From Chionoecetes opilio (Eukaryota > Arthropoda > Malacostraca > Decapoda > Majidae): DNA of 64,000 bases. The position numbers and the translations under genes were made by a program. Where the stretch lies: the NCBI GenBank assembly GCA_016584305.1, contig JACEEZ010019854.1, forward strand, positions 100,606 through 164,605, written 5' to 3'. Shown in pieces: positions 42,422 to 53,844 of this stretch (position 1 is the first letter of the stretch; every line of letters starts with the position of its first letter). Under the pieces are notes generated by a model. The model saw only the letters and a list, made by a program, of their open reading frames with translations, searched no databases and was not told the DNA's origin.

Positions 42422-43047
42422 TTACCCCTTCACTGCCGATATCTAATTATTAGGCCTAACCCCCTGTGTGGCAGGTTTAATTATTAAAAATAATTACTTA
42501 TCATTTGAAGCGCCTAAATGAATAGGATGCTCATTCCATACCAGAAAATATATGCAGTCTTCTTGGTGGAGGCTACCAGCTCAGCTAAGTGAAGAGTTAA
42601 GTCAAAGTGCAGCAACAGGGCCGTGACCGTGCTGCCATTCTGCCAGACGCACAATGAAACTACTTACTAACTAAACACTTACTAAACATAATAATAATAA
42701 CTTATTTTGGTACATAAATGCATTCATTCATGCTTCAGTTTTATATCCTATCAAGAATGTTGCCTATCTTGACTATTTAGCCTCGCCATTGAAGTAGGGG
42801 GCGCGGCAGCGTCAACACGTCTTACTGTACCGCTTGCATTATTAGTCACTAAATCACGCAAGCAGAAAAAGAGGTTCTATTGTATCGCAACACTTGACAC
42901 TGTTGCCATACAAGCCTATCACAGCGAATATTTACCCACATCATTGATCGCCGTGCAGTTTAAATACAGAAACCCTTTATGTACCAGCCGCAGTGAACCC
43001 TTAGATAGCCGAGACCGTATTTGTACCAGCCGCAGTGAAGGGGTTAA
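42422..43047. mobile_element. TTAA-type element, family B
   Basis: The left end TTACCCCTTCACTGCCGATA (TTAC, probably a mutated TTAA) mirrors GCCGCAGTGAAGGGGTTAA. 626 bp and non-coding. It shares only CCCCTTCA/TGAAGGGG with family A, so it is a distinct family that may use the same transposase. Confidence 0.72.
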
Positions 43048-43330
43048 GTTCAATGGAATAAGAAATTATTTGAAAAAAACAATTTAAATACTTTTTATTG
43101 AAATTGTGTTATAAGCTCAAACTTACTCCAATGAACCTTCTATATAGCTACATTATGCAGGAAGGAAATTTTCATTCCCAAGAATAGTAAATCATTAATT
43201 TTCTATGAATATTCTTTTAATCTAAGCCTGTCATAATTTAGGTACCACACATTACATCCAATAAGTAACTTTCCATGGCAGAATTGTAGGCTACCATCTA
43301 TAATATTTTGGCAAATTTTAGATTTAAAAA
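43048..43330. other. Unassigned AT-rich sequence
   Basis: No supported feature. Confidence 0.3.
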
Positions 43331-43333
43331 AAA

Positions 43334-43420
43334 GGGATGGAAGAGACACTGGCTGGGAAGAGTACTTTATTCCCGACTAGTATCACCTCTACTGGGCTTC
43401 TTCAGAGAAATACGGCATTA

Positions 43421-43454
<34 letters not shown>

Positions 43455-43545
43455 AGATATGAGCCGTATTCCTCCAAGGAAGATAATTAGAGGCTTAACT
43501 AGTCAGGAATAATGTACTCTTCCCAGCCCGTGTCTCCCATCACCT
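43334..43545. mobile_element. Foldback MITE with GAGACAC...GGCTGGGAAGAGTAC ends
   Basis: GGCTGGGAAGAGTACTTTATTC and the right-hand ATAATGTACTCTTCCCAGCC region are inverted. Similarity extends outward to GAGACAC/GTGTCTC and inward to ACTAGT. The centre contains an (ATCT)n microsatellite. Confidence 0.75.
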
Positions 43546-44112
43546 GTTTTTATATCCGTCAGTAGGTCTACACAAATTTTAGATTTTATCAAACAAATGT
43601 TTACTGATTAAATTTAATTTTAAGTTAAATATATAATTATTTGATTTAAATTACTTTAACGATATCTTTGCCAACCTTGCTAAGAACTCAGCCGTAAAGG
43701 ATTATTCAAGCATCCACTCGTGTAAAATAATACCTCAAAGACTCTCCGGAGAACAAGTAGACTGACCTCTGGGAAAATAATTTATAAAAAAAAAAAAAAC
43801 TAAAACTTAAGTTGGGGAGTCTCTAGACTTAAGGAATTGACACATCAGGACCGACAACAAAAACTCAGCCACACGTCATATGTAAGATTAACCTTTTTTT
43901 TTGGAAATATCGTAGAGAAATTGTCGCTGCTGTGGAAGTAGTCAAATCTCCTGTCACGCAGCGATCGTCTCAGTCCAGCCCGTCACAACAACCGCAGTCC
44001 TGACAAGTCACATGCTGGGGAAAACATTGGAATTAATAGAAGTTTCAAAAAATACTTCACAACAGTACTGTGAATTTAATCAAAAATACTTCAATAGTAT
44101 CAACAAAAAATT
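43546..44112. other. Unassigned AT-rich sequence
   Basis: No supported gene. AT-rich, with A runs near 43787. Confidence 0.3.
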
Positions 44113-44114
44113 TA

Positions 44115-44652
44115 AGGTGCCCCAAAGGTCAAAGATTTGGTTTTATGACAATTTTATTCCATTATAATAAAAAAAAAAATTCTTTAATATTTTGTTGGAA
44201 TAGCATGAAAAGTGTTCACTAACACATGCTTTTTAATATAAATTTTGTACAAACTTTCTGAGGTGCCCCAGAGGGGTGGAAAATCTAGATTTATAAAAAA
44301 AATGAAGTTTTTAATATTGAATATTTTTGTTTGATTCGAATTTAATAATTCCAACACTATACTATATTATATTGGAGTGCCCCCTACACTTCAAAATATA
44401 AAGAAGTCATCAACCCCACACTTCCAGCAAAACAACGTCAGTGCTGCATTTCTGCCTTCACACCGCTATCATTCATTGTGTTTGGGGCACCTCTTAATAT
44501 TAATATATTGCTTTCATAATTTTTTGTGCACATATGCTAATTTTGCAGCATATTTTCGGTATTCCAATCTAACTAACTTTAAAATTTGAATAATTTAAAA
44601 AAAAAAAAAATTTTTTTACACATTTTCGATTCTATCAGCACTTGGGGCACCT
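44115..44652. repeat. Segment with five AGGTGCCCCA-type motifs
   Basis: AGGTGCCCCA at 44115 and 44261; a variant GAGTGCCCCCT at 44375; the complement TGGGGCACCT at 44483 and 44643. The outer and inner pairs face each other, suggesting a TIR element with paired subterminal sites. No target duplication is clear. Confidence 0.55.
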
Positions 44653-44812
44653 GAAGATACTGGATTAGACATCTGAAATTTTTTATACTTTAATTTGGTT
44701 TACATTGGCACAATTTCCCAACTATTAAAGTCATTTATAATAATGTTTTTCGCTCCACCCTACTCCAGAGGTCACTAAATCAACTAAACTACTGATGTCA
44801 AAGACTTTCAAC

Positions 44813-45014
44813 ATAAACCCCTTGAGGCCCAGAACGTAACTTCCATTGTAATTTGGCTACCATTAGACATTTCAATGAGTGAACAATATATTATAGATAT
44901 GACTTAAGTATCCTTGTCCACTAACTAATGTAGTATATTCAGTTACTTTTCGTAATTTTATGGCTAACACTTATTTTATATAGCAAAGGAAAGTTCTGGA
45001 CGTGAAGGGGTTAA
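44813..45014 (+). mobile_element. TTAA MITE family A copy 5
   Basis: Left end ATAAACCCCTTGAGGCC (TTAA mutated), right end CGTGAAGGGGTTAA. Internal small deletions relative to copy 1. Confidence 0.82.
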
Positions 45015-45279
45015 TGACTTATTTTACGGAGCAGCAAAATGTTAGTTTAATTATGCAGCAACTGATTTACTAAGAAAATTTTAATTAAAACTTAATTACG
45101 TAATCTTTGTGCAATACCTGGCAACCACTCATCTCATTTTTCCAGCTTCATTGCTTCAGTCATTCCCATCAGCTGAAGACCAAGCAAGGGCTGCACACTT
45201 GACCCCCAGTCTTCTCACTCGTCGCCGCAAACTCATTCTAATCCCCTGAAAGTAGAAAGACTTGCATTAATGGACAATA

Positions 45280-45375
45280 TAAACAGTGGTAGTAGTAGTA
45301 GGAGGAGTAGTAATAGTAGTAGTAATAGTAATAGTAGGAGTAGTAGTAATAGTAGTAGTAGGAGTAGTAATGGAC
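45280..45375. repeat. (AGT)n microsatellite
   Basis: AGT triplets with AGG and AAT interruptions. It gives a spurious serine-rich ORF. Confidence 0.93.
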
Positions 45376-45494
45376 AATATAAACACAAGATTATCAAAAA
45401 TGTCTTGGCATTATCACAAAAACTAAAGGAATTTTATATTATGCTTACTAGAAAAAAGTTATTAGCTATATTTGTCAAGCCTGCCAACGATAGT

Positions 45495-45965
45495 TGGCAA
45501 AAACTCCATTCTATCTTAAAGGTCTCGTGCCTAAAATGATGACTCTGCTGTCCTGATATGGTTAACTGGTAAAATACAGCCGAAAGTAAGATCTGTACTA
45601 TTCCCTTCTACTGGCATCAAATTTCAGTTAGTAAGCATCAAGGGGACAGAAAAAAAACAAAAAAAAACTACTATAGTGCCATTATTCTCTAGTTTTCCCC
45701 ATACTTAAACTTAATACACCACAAAATGAATTAACAAGTCTCGTAGCAGCACTCCCCCCTAATATCCATCTTTTATAGTGACCACCACAACTAAACTAGT
45801 CTTAATTTTCTTTAAAGTGGCAAAAATTCCAAAGGTCTCATGCTTAAAAGTATGCTTACGTTTGCCTGATAATATGGTTAACAATGATAAAACATGGTTG
45901 ATATTAAGAAGAACTGTAGTATTCCCTTCTGGCATCAAATATCAGTCAGTAAACAGAAAGGGGGC
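45495..45965 (+). repeat. Dispersed repeat R, copies 2 and 3 in tandem
   Basis: Two versions (about 45495-45650 and 45810-45965) each contain GTCTC(G/A)TGC, ATATGGTTAAC and TTCCCTTCT..TGGCATCAAAT. Related to 27370 and 58386. Confidence 0.7.
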
Positions 45966-46390
45966 ATAATGTTTAGCCTCTTTAATAAAAATAGACTATA
46001 ACACACACCACAACGTAAGGACACCAAGGGAAATATCAACTGAACAGACCACTTACCTTCACCGAGTCACAGAAGAGAGTGGTGGTGGCGGTGGAGGCTT
46101 GCTAACACTACACCACCTCTCCCCACCTTCCCTCCACACCACACCACACCACCACACCTCTCCTCCCCTCCCCTTCCCCCTAACCCTAGCTGGCCTGTCT
46201 CAAAGTGGTGATTCGAACTCAAAGTGGTGGTTCACAGGTAGTTCAATTACTACTTAAATTATCTTGCATCCTTTTCTTTTCAACTTAAATTCAACTCATC
46301 GCCTAGACTGTCTTGTTAGATTTCTGGAGATATTAGTACAGTGGTATCGTGTTAGTATTAATGTGACTTTATATAATGTACGTATATCTC
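45966..46390. other. Unassigned, C-rich low-complexity patch
   Basis: CCACCAC/CACCACACC low complexity around 46085-46180. No gene recognised. Confidence 0.35.
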
Positions 46391-46685
46391 TTAACCCCTT
46401 GAGTCCCAGAACGTAATTTCCATTGTAATTTGGGTGCCATTAGACGATTTTTAGTGAATATCAGCAATATTTAATAGCTATGACCTGTTTAGTATCCTTG
46501 TCCACTCACTAAGTTGGTATATTCAGTTACTTTTCGTAATTTTATGGCTCGACAACAAACGATTTTTTATAGCCAAGGAAAGATCTGGGCGTGAAGGGTT
46601 TTGTTTTGATAAATTTATTACGCCAAGGCGTCAGACCAGGACACAGGAAGACAAAATCTTTGTTGATAAACTTAACACATTGAAA

Positions 46686-47333
46686 TTAGCAGCCCCCAAA
46701 ACGTGGGTAGCGGACAAGAATTTCATCTAAATTGTCATGGGCTAGCAGGTGCCGACAGATGTCCACCAGTGGTCGTCCTAGAGGCAGCAAGCCACTGACC
46801 TCCGGGCAGTGCAGGCAGTAATGCTCCAGTGAGTTACTGTTGGGTTGATCACACAGGAGGCAGGAGGAGAAGTGTGGCGCGTCTTCGAATCCCGCGACCT
46901 GCCACACTGGTCTGTAGCCCAGACGTAACCTGGCCGCTACCACGTTGTGTCTCCGCACCATTAGGCCCCGACGACGGTACTTGTAGCGATGTTGGCGGAA
47001 CGCGTCGTAATGTTGAATGGAGACGCTGTTGGCTCTCTGTCTGGCCCTGTGATGGAGAGTGGAGACGTAAGTGTGAGTGTTGACCCTTAATAAATAACAA
47101 GACAGAGAGGGTGAGGGACCAGCATCACGGAGTGGCAGGCTACAGGCGGCTTTTGCTATTCCGTCGACAGTGTCACTATAAAGAATGCCAACGTGGGACG
47201 GAATCCACAAAAAAATAATCTGCAAGGCGCGTAGGCGTACTAGGGACAAAAAGGACAGAATACGTGATACAAGGTGGCAGGTAGGCTTAGGGGAGGAAAG
47301 GGCCTGAAGGGCAGACTGAGAGTCACAAATCAC
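46686..47333 (-). pseudogene. I-like LINE: RNase H C-terminal half and zinc knuckle
   Basis: Contains CDSQSALQALSS (catalytic D), FLWIPSHVGILYSDTVDGIA (catalytic SHVG..D), and near the end CLLCDQPNSNSLEHYCLHC, a C-x2-C...H-x4-C knuckle. Stops with RYPRFGGC. Separated from the first RNase H half by a one-base shift near 47333. Confidence 0.87.
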
Positions 47334-47647
47334 TAACCATTGAGGCCACGTTGGCTGAGGAGACTAACAGCATCAAGTATACCATACAACTCGCAGAACG
47401 TGGAGCTGGCGGAAACTGGGAGTCTGCGGCCAACCCAGCCGTCAGGCGGCGGATCGACGTCAGGGGAGAATACAGCACAGCCCGCTGTCCCATCTGGCTG
47501 CAAAGATCCATCGGTGTAGACGTGGTTCAGTGTGGGGCGTGAGGATGAAATTGAAGCTTTGGTCTCCAACGCTAGCTGCCTCTGTAGGGCAGGAGAGCAG
47601 ACTTGGAGGTGGGGGTGTAGTGGACCGTTACGGTGGGAATCATCCAC
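47333..47647 (-). pseudogene. I-like LINE: RNase H N-terminal half
   Basis: Contains NHVYTDGSLQPDGTAGCAVF (first catalytic D) and CELYGILDAVSLL (catalytic E). It lies in a different frame from the RT C-terminal segment, with a shift around 47590. Confidence 0.86.
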
Positions 47648-48237
47648 GGTGGAGGACCAGGTAGAGCTTCAGCCTCCGGAACATTGATGTCGAGCCTTTG
47701 AAGTAAAGAAGACACAGTTTTAATAAGGGTGCGACCGCCAGCCTGAAGAGGAGGTATACGTGGGCGGGGTTGCATAGCACTTCTAATAGTATGAGAGTAG
47801 TGAGGGACGACCTGAGGGTAATGCAGACATTTGATAGTGAGACGAGCAGCGATGGAGCAAATTCTCTCATAAATAGGTGGTAGGTGAAGCTCTGTTAACA
47901 TGTTGACCACTCTAGTAGACAGAGGACAGCCCAAGATAACTCTCATAACCCTGTTTTGGAATTTGTCAAGGGGGTCCAGGGACGTATGGGGTAACTGAAT
48001 TAAAGCTGGAGAGAGATAGTCGATGACTGAACGGATGAAGGTTACGTAGATCATTCTGGCCACAGGGATGGAGAGTCCAGAAGTGTTGTTAACAAGCCAT
48101 TTGAGTGGTACGAAGCGCTTCTGTAGCCGATCCAAAGATCTTGCACGAAGGGATGTATGTGTTGTGCCCGAGTGACGCGGGGAATGGAGACTGGTGCGCC
48201 GAGGTAGATGTACTGTCTGCACAGGGGAACGACACAC
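47572..48237 (-). pseudogene. I-like LINE: post-RT connection region
   Basis: Contains SLDRLQKRFVPLKWLVNN, YVTFIRSVIDYLSPALIQ and LDKFQNRVMRVILGCPLS, the thumb and connection region of LINE ORF2. The frame shift relative to the catalytic RT segment is near 48140. Confidence 0.83.
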
Positions 48238-48722
48238 TCCCCAAAGTAGAAGTCTGGTAGCAGCCTCGGGTTCCGGAGGGTGAAGACTCTGCTTTTATCT
48301 GGGGATATAATTAGACCGCAGTCAGCGGCAGACATAGAAAAGGAATTTAGTAACTGCTGAAGATGGTATGGCGAGGTGGAGTGTATGCAGATATCGTCAG
48401 CATAGCACGTTACCGTGGTGTCAGGGACGTCAGGCAGGTTGGAAAGCAAACGGTGGACGAGAACATTAAATAGAAACGGACTGAGAACACCTCCCTGCGG
48501 AGTTCCTAACTCGAAGCCTTTAGGTGTGCTGCATGCTCCTTTATAGAGGACGCGAGAAGTCCGATTGCTGAGGTATCCTCTAATCCATTTCAGTAGCCGT
48601 CCTCTGACACCGAAGTCCACTAACTGGTCTAGGATGATGTCCCTGTTGGCAACATCGAAAGCGCTCTTGAGATCGATGAACGCAACCACACTGTTTGGGG
48701 AAAGGCGTGTGTAGAGGTCCAT
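48051..48722 (-). pseudogene. I-like LINE: reverse-transcriptase catalytic region
   Basis: Contains VAFIDLKSAFDVANRDII (motif A aspartate), GTPQGGVLSPFLFNVLVHRL (motif B), and VTCYADDICIHS (catalytic YADD). The upstream part of RT is in another frame, joined near 48720-48740. Confidence 0.88.
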
Positions 48723-50464
48723 GAGGCAATGATGTGTGCATCGCTGCGGAAGAAAACCAAAAAGTCGGGATGACAGTACCCCCTCCAGCCGGAAAGAAGA
48801 CGGGTGAGCAATACGCGCTCCATCACCTTGCTGAAGCAGGATGTGAGGGATACTGGCCTAAACTTGTCCGTCCCGGGTTTTGGAATGGGGACAATTGTGC
48901 TGCGGGTCCAGGCGGCGGGCAGATACCCCAGCCTGTAGCAAAGGTTGTAAAGCTGTAGCAGAGGGTTACCTGGGACGTTATGTAGCTGACGGAGGACAGA
49001 ATATGTGATACCATCGTCACCCGGAGCGGTCGACTTGCCTCGAACCAGAGCCCGTCGCAGTTCATCCTCAGTAATGAGAGTGGGTCCATCGTCATCCTCC
49101 TCGAGCAACGCTGCCATCAGCCGTAGAGCGCGATGACCTGCACCGGCAGACAGGGCCGCCTGAACAGGCTCGGGAAGGCTGCCTACCCGCGACTGTCGGG
49201 CCCAGTCATCGACAAGGTTTTGGGCGTACTCACCAGGACTGTGATGGAGGGCGTTGGCGGGTCTCTTCTTCGTCACCTTCCTGATGAGGTGCCACATTGT
49301 CCCAACACTCGTCTGCTGATTGATGTTGTCCCTGAATGTATGCCACGACTCTGTCCTCACGCAGGCCTGTAAGTGTACCAAGTCGTCCCTTGAAGCCTGG
49401 TATCGGTGAAGGTGAGCAGAAGTAGGGTCCATTTGAAAAAGAAGGCCAGCGTCCATAGCTGTCCTATTGGCCTGAAGAATGCGTTCGTCAAGGGTCCAGG
49501 AGTATGCAGCCGCCCGCCGTCGCATGTGTGGCCTGGAAATATAATGCGAGTAGAAATTGTTCGTCGAATCCACCAAAGAGGAATACAGGGCTTCGGGGGA
49601 CTGAAAGTCAAACGTGGGGAGAAGGGAGGACATGTAGGCAATATAATTAGGACAGTATTTGGGAGGAATCGAGATGCGAAGGCGGTGATGAGTTGGGTTG
49701 CGACTTTCTGGGAGTAGATACCGGAAGCTGAGAGCTACATGATCAGAGAAGAGGGAATTGACGGAGGTACACGTGACATGGGCCGCCACCAGACCAAACG
49801 TGATGTGATCCAGGGTTCCTCCGCGACCGTGAGTAGCACCGCCTGTGTCCCAGCGAGTGAGATGGTTGCGTTGAATGTATTGCAGAAGGCGATGCCCGCT
49901 CCGATTCCACCTCGACAGGTCGCCTAAGTCAGGATGCCGAGCGTTGAAGTCCCCCATGTAGATACTTCCTTGGTCTGTTGGAAGAGGAAGTGCAGCCACA
50001 CTCAACTTACCAGGGGCGCAGTACACATTGCAGACCCGGATCTTGCCATTTCCCACAGCCACCTCAAACAGCTGAAAGGTCGTGTCTGCATCGTTGGAGT
50101 TGCGGAGAAGTCGGTGCTGGATGGAGGAATGAATATAAGCAATGAGGCCATTCCGAACGTGGTGGACATAGGAAATAAACCCCTGGAGAGTTGGTGCAAC
50201 CCGGAATTGATGATGACCCACAAAAGCTTCCTGTATGAAAACCACCTGAGGGTGGTGACTGTACACATAAGCCTGAAGGGTAGCAAGTTTATCAAACGCC
50301 GTAACACCGCAAGCATTCCATGACACAACGTGTAGATGTTGGAGCCTGTTATCGAACTGTATGTTTTTTGTAACGAGAACCAAATGTGGAGGAGGAAGCA
50401 GCGAGACCAGGTGGTTTAGGAGAGGGGCCAGCACGGGCACTCGAGTCCTCAAAGCGAGAGGCAA
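48629..50464 (-). pseudogene. I-like LINE: ORF2 endonuclease and RT N-terminus
   Basis: 611-codon open segment. APE-type endonuclease motifs: HVVSWNACG, VVFIQEAFVG (catalytic E), SIYMGDFNARHPDLGD (D and N), GTLDHITFG and LFSDHVALSF (SDH). Then RT motifs STAPGDDGITYSVLRQL and RPVSLTSCFSKVMERVLL. The last about 40 residues are out of frame. The start overlaps the end of ORF1 by about 116 bp in another frame, a usual arrangement for bicistronic LINEs. Confidence 0.9.
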
Positions 50465-51854
50465 AAGAGTCCAGTTTCTCCGTGAGCAATGTGACTGCGG
50501 AGATTAGAACTTTCTGTGACTCTGCCAGGGTATCGATGGTGACCTGAGTGTTGGCTTGGCTGGTGGCCACACTAGTAAGCCGGGCATCGATAGCGTCCAG
50601 GCGTGATTCAAGGGAAGCACAACGGGTCATCAGTTTGTCCACAGCAATGCGGAGAGCTTGGACCTGTGGGGAGGGAGACGCAGGAGGGACCAGGGGTGTG
50701 GCTGCAAGTGACAGCGGAGGCGGCGGCGGCGGTGCAGGTGTCGATGGAACTGCGGCCTTACGCCTGGCACATCCATGCCAGACATTCACTCCTGGCTCTT
50801 GACAACGAGGACACCGCCAGTGTGTGGTGTCAACAGGAGGCGGAGGTGGGGTGTGGTCTCCAGTGGCCGGGGGTGGTGGTGGGGGGGCGCGGTGAGGGCA
50901 AGTGCGGGAGTCGTGACCGCCAGCACACCATGCACATCGTTCCAGGCCCGAACAGTACCGCGAAATATGCCCAATACCCCAGCACTTGAAGCATGAAGGC
51001 TTGTCATTGTGTAGTAAACGGAACTCGCAGGGTGGCAGACTGGGAAGAAAACTAAATGGAAAACTAGATGGGGGTGGGTCTGTGTCAGTCCATGTTACTA
51101 CTATTCTGCTGATAGGCTTACCGTCCTGATGGAAGCGACGAGCAGAGTAAACACCATCAAGTTCCTTGCTGAGGGAAGGGTCCACACCCACTGGATAACG
51201 AGTGACGAGGTATGTCGGCAGTTTGCGGGTCCTGTCAGGCGAATCTTGGGGCGTAAGCGTAAGAGCGAGAAAGTCACCATTCATAGCACTTCCCACAACG
51301 TCCAAGCGAACCCTAGAGATATAAACAAAGCGAGAGGTCACCGCTGACATCTTGACCTCAGCCAGGTCACGCTTGAGGTGAAACGCACGATTCACTTCCG
51401 CCAGCCACCGTAACTTCACATCGACCGACGGGTTGTCCTCGAACATGAGTTTCAGGTATTCACCACGGGGCGCAAAAGCTGGAAGGGAGGGCGGAGGCCG
51501 GGAAGGCGGAGGTCGGGAAGGCAGAGGCATGGGAAGAGGTGGATCGGTGTCACGGGAGTCACTACACTGATCAGAGTTACCTTCCTTCAGACGGGAGGCC
51601 TTGGAGACAGGAGTCTGAAGCTCCCCACTGCTGTTGAGCACGTCGTCCATGGAGCGCTTGGAAGCGGAGACAGCATGAGGATCACAGCCGGAGCGGGGCG
51701 TGGAGGGCGGGCCGGGGACCACCAAGGCAGGTAACTGCCTCTGTCCAGCCGAATGAGACAGGCAGGGCCAGGTGTCGTTAGCCTGCTCGTCTTCCTCACT
51801 CATTCGAAGGTCTTCCTCTACCCCAGGGAAAGGGCCTGGGCCCGTGTAGCTCAT
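50349..51854 (-). pseudogene. I-like LINE: ORF1 gag-like protein, 501 codons, intact
   Basis: Open from ATG at 51854 (MSYTGPGPFPG) to stop at 50349. Residues 1-130 are acidic and then proline-rich. Residues about 130-285 form a conserved RNA-binding-like region (FEDNPSVDVKLRWLAEVNRA). Three zinc knuckles follow: C288-C291-H296-C301, C307-C310-H314-C319 and C348-C351-H360-C362. Residues about 407-480 look like a coiled coil (heptads with LESRLDAIDARL). It would package LINE RNA as an RNP. This ORF is uninterrupted although ORF2 is broken; it is part of a mobile element, not a host gene. Confidence 0.87.
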
Positions 51855-52022
51855 GGCGCCCTACCTCTTGGCGGCGGCACCACGAAAAACAGGCTGAGTC
51901 CACTCGCGACAGACTTGTACTTCCAGACAGTAGGTAAGGGTATGGGGGAGTGTACGAGCAGGTGAGAGGCAACGTCCACTCACCACCGTGTCTCCACAGA
52001 GACTGGGGCGTGAAGGGGTCAA

Positions 52023-53047
52023 GGATAGCATTATTTACTGGTCTATCAAGCATTCACGTCACGAAATGTATGCTCATAATCATTATATTAGTATAGTGAG
52101 TGTTAGTATTAATGCTCCTTTATATAATGTATCCCTCCTAAGTATCTATTAGTTATATGGCTCTCCCAGTTAAATAATTACGACCTAGCTGATTCAAAAG
52201 CTTCACACACTTCACCGAAACACACACTCTCTCTCTCTCTCTCTCTCTCTCTCTTAGCGACCAGAGAGAGAGAGAGAGACAACTTACCAGAACATTTTAT
52301 TACTGATGAAAACTTAAAATCTTTCAAACGTAACTTGATAAAAAGCATGCTTGACAAATACAATGAAAATTTATAAACTCTTTACAACCATAAATGTCAT
52401 ATTTTTTTATATTTTTTTTTATGGTTATTAAGATTTTTTTTTTTTTATGCATTTAAAATGATTGGTTTACTTTTGTTAACTTCCATATTATCATCCATAA
52501 AATGTTATATTTTCAAAATGGCCTGACCAGTCCCTTGCTATGTTATTATGTATTATAGCTTTCAGGTCCTATAAAAGCTTCGGCTTATTGGACCTGGCTT
52601 TATCACTATATGTAATATGTTCATATGTACAAAACTACATGGCCAAATAAATATATCAATATCAATATCTCTCTCTCTCTCTCTCTCTCAATCAAGAATC
52701 CTTAATTAATTCAATAATGTTATAGTGTCAGGCAGCATAGACCATTAACCATTATAAAAAAAATCATATAATTTCTCAATATCATAATAAAAAAAGGGTT
52801 GGCAGTGTCTGTAAGCACTCTACCTATCCCGTGATTAATTCAGCTCGCTAATTACCAATGATCACTCTATTCAAATTGCTCTATAAATGTACTATATAAA
52901 AAGCTACTTTGGTATTATTTGATTTATTTGTTGATTGAGTTTGATGTCCACAAAGTAACTTAAGTAAGCCCATTTATCCAAAGACTGCGTGTGAAGGAAA
53001 TAATATGTTGTAAAGAAATGGTGAACAAGCTATAAAACAAGCCATCT
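52023..53047. other. Unassigned AT-rich sequence with (CT)n/(GA)n hairpin
   Basis: A (CT)n run at about 52209-52253 facing (GA)n at 52263-52279 can form a long hairpin; another (CT)n lies at about 52670-52690. No gene recognised. The stretch at 52290-52640 has a 3'-UTR-like AT-rich character, but no coding exon is seen. Confidence 0.4.
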
Positions 53048-53261
53048 TTAACCCCTTCACGCCCAGATCTTTCCTTAGTTATAAAAAAATCGTCTGTTGT
53101 CGAGCCATAAAATTACGAAAAGTCACTTAATATACCAAATTAGTTAGTGGACAAGGATACTAAACAGGTCATATCTATAAAATATTGCTGATATTCACTA
53201 AAAATCTTCTAATGGTACCCAAATTACAATGGAAATTACATTCTGGGCCTCAAGGGGTTAA
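53048..53261 (-). mobile_element. TTAA MITE family A copy 7 (reverse)
   Basis: TTAACCCCTTCACGCCC at the left, CTCAAGGGGTTAA at the right; 214 bp, well preserved. Confidence 0.87.
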
Positions 53262-53619
53262 TACTACTTATGTACAGCTACTATAGGATTATGACAGTCA
53301 CATGCTGGGAAAATTAAGGAGTGGAATTAGATTGTTTCAAAAAATATGTATTCCGTCTACAAACCTAGCTGAACTCATAGTAATATCTTATCCTGACGTA
53401 CTCTGTCTAATGATCCTTAAATACCTCTCTCCCTCCCCCACACTTGTTTCTTCTGCAGTTATCAAGGTGTGTGTGCGTGTGTGTTGTCCACCCGAGTCGG
53501 ATAAGTGTGTGTGTGTGTGTGGGTTGTGTGGGTGGGCGGTGATTGCCTAGGCGTGGGTTGTGATTGCTTACGTTGTGTGGGTGCGCTACTTATTCTACGG
53601 TGGGGCGTCGGGATAGGTG
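53262..53619. other. Unassigned flank with GT microsatellite and LINE scrap
   Basis: GT-rich near 53467-53525. The last about 30 bp (GGGGCGTCGGGATAGGTGG) weakly matches, in reverse, LINE tail sequence at about 11190, consistent with the left flank of the insertion at 53620. Confidence 0.4.
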
Positions 53620-53844
53620 GCCGGTGTAGCGATCTCACCAGCTACCCTTGGCCCCAGTAGCTACACCTCACAAATACGCACTGAAACACTGCTCCCTGGG
53701 TGAATAGTTGTTTGACAATGTATACCAATTGTAATCCTGGGTAAAACATGGTGGAAACATTGAATGTAGAGTAGTAATTAAAGTAGAACATAGAACATTT
53801 CAAGTGAATGTGCCCTTGCCTAGAACACTACGTACCCTCCCCCT

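Larger units (their letters stand above)
46599..52005 (-). mobile_element. Nearly full-length I-clade-like LINE
   Basis: 5,407 bp, minus strand, bounded by a 12-bp target duplication (46587-46598, 52006-52017). Order from the 5' end: about 150 bp leader; ORF1; overlapping ORF2 with APE endonuclease, reverse transcriptase, RNase H and a terminal zinc knuckle; then a short 3' UTR ending ATCAAAACAAAA. RNase H after RT places it in the I group (I, Nimb, Ingi and relatives). At least four frameshifts make this copy non-autonomous. Confidence 0.9.
46391..52022 (+). mobile_element. TTAA MITE family A copy 6, split by a 5.4-kb LINE
   Basis: The left part 46391-46598 runs from TTAACCCCTTGAG to GGGCGTGAAGGG. 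The right part resumes at 52006 with GGGCGTGAAGGGGTCAA, where the terminal TTAA is mutated to TCAA. The 12 bases GGGCGTGAAGGG are duplicated on both sides of the LINE. Confidence 0.88.
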
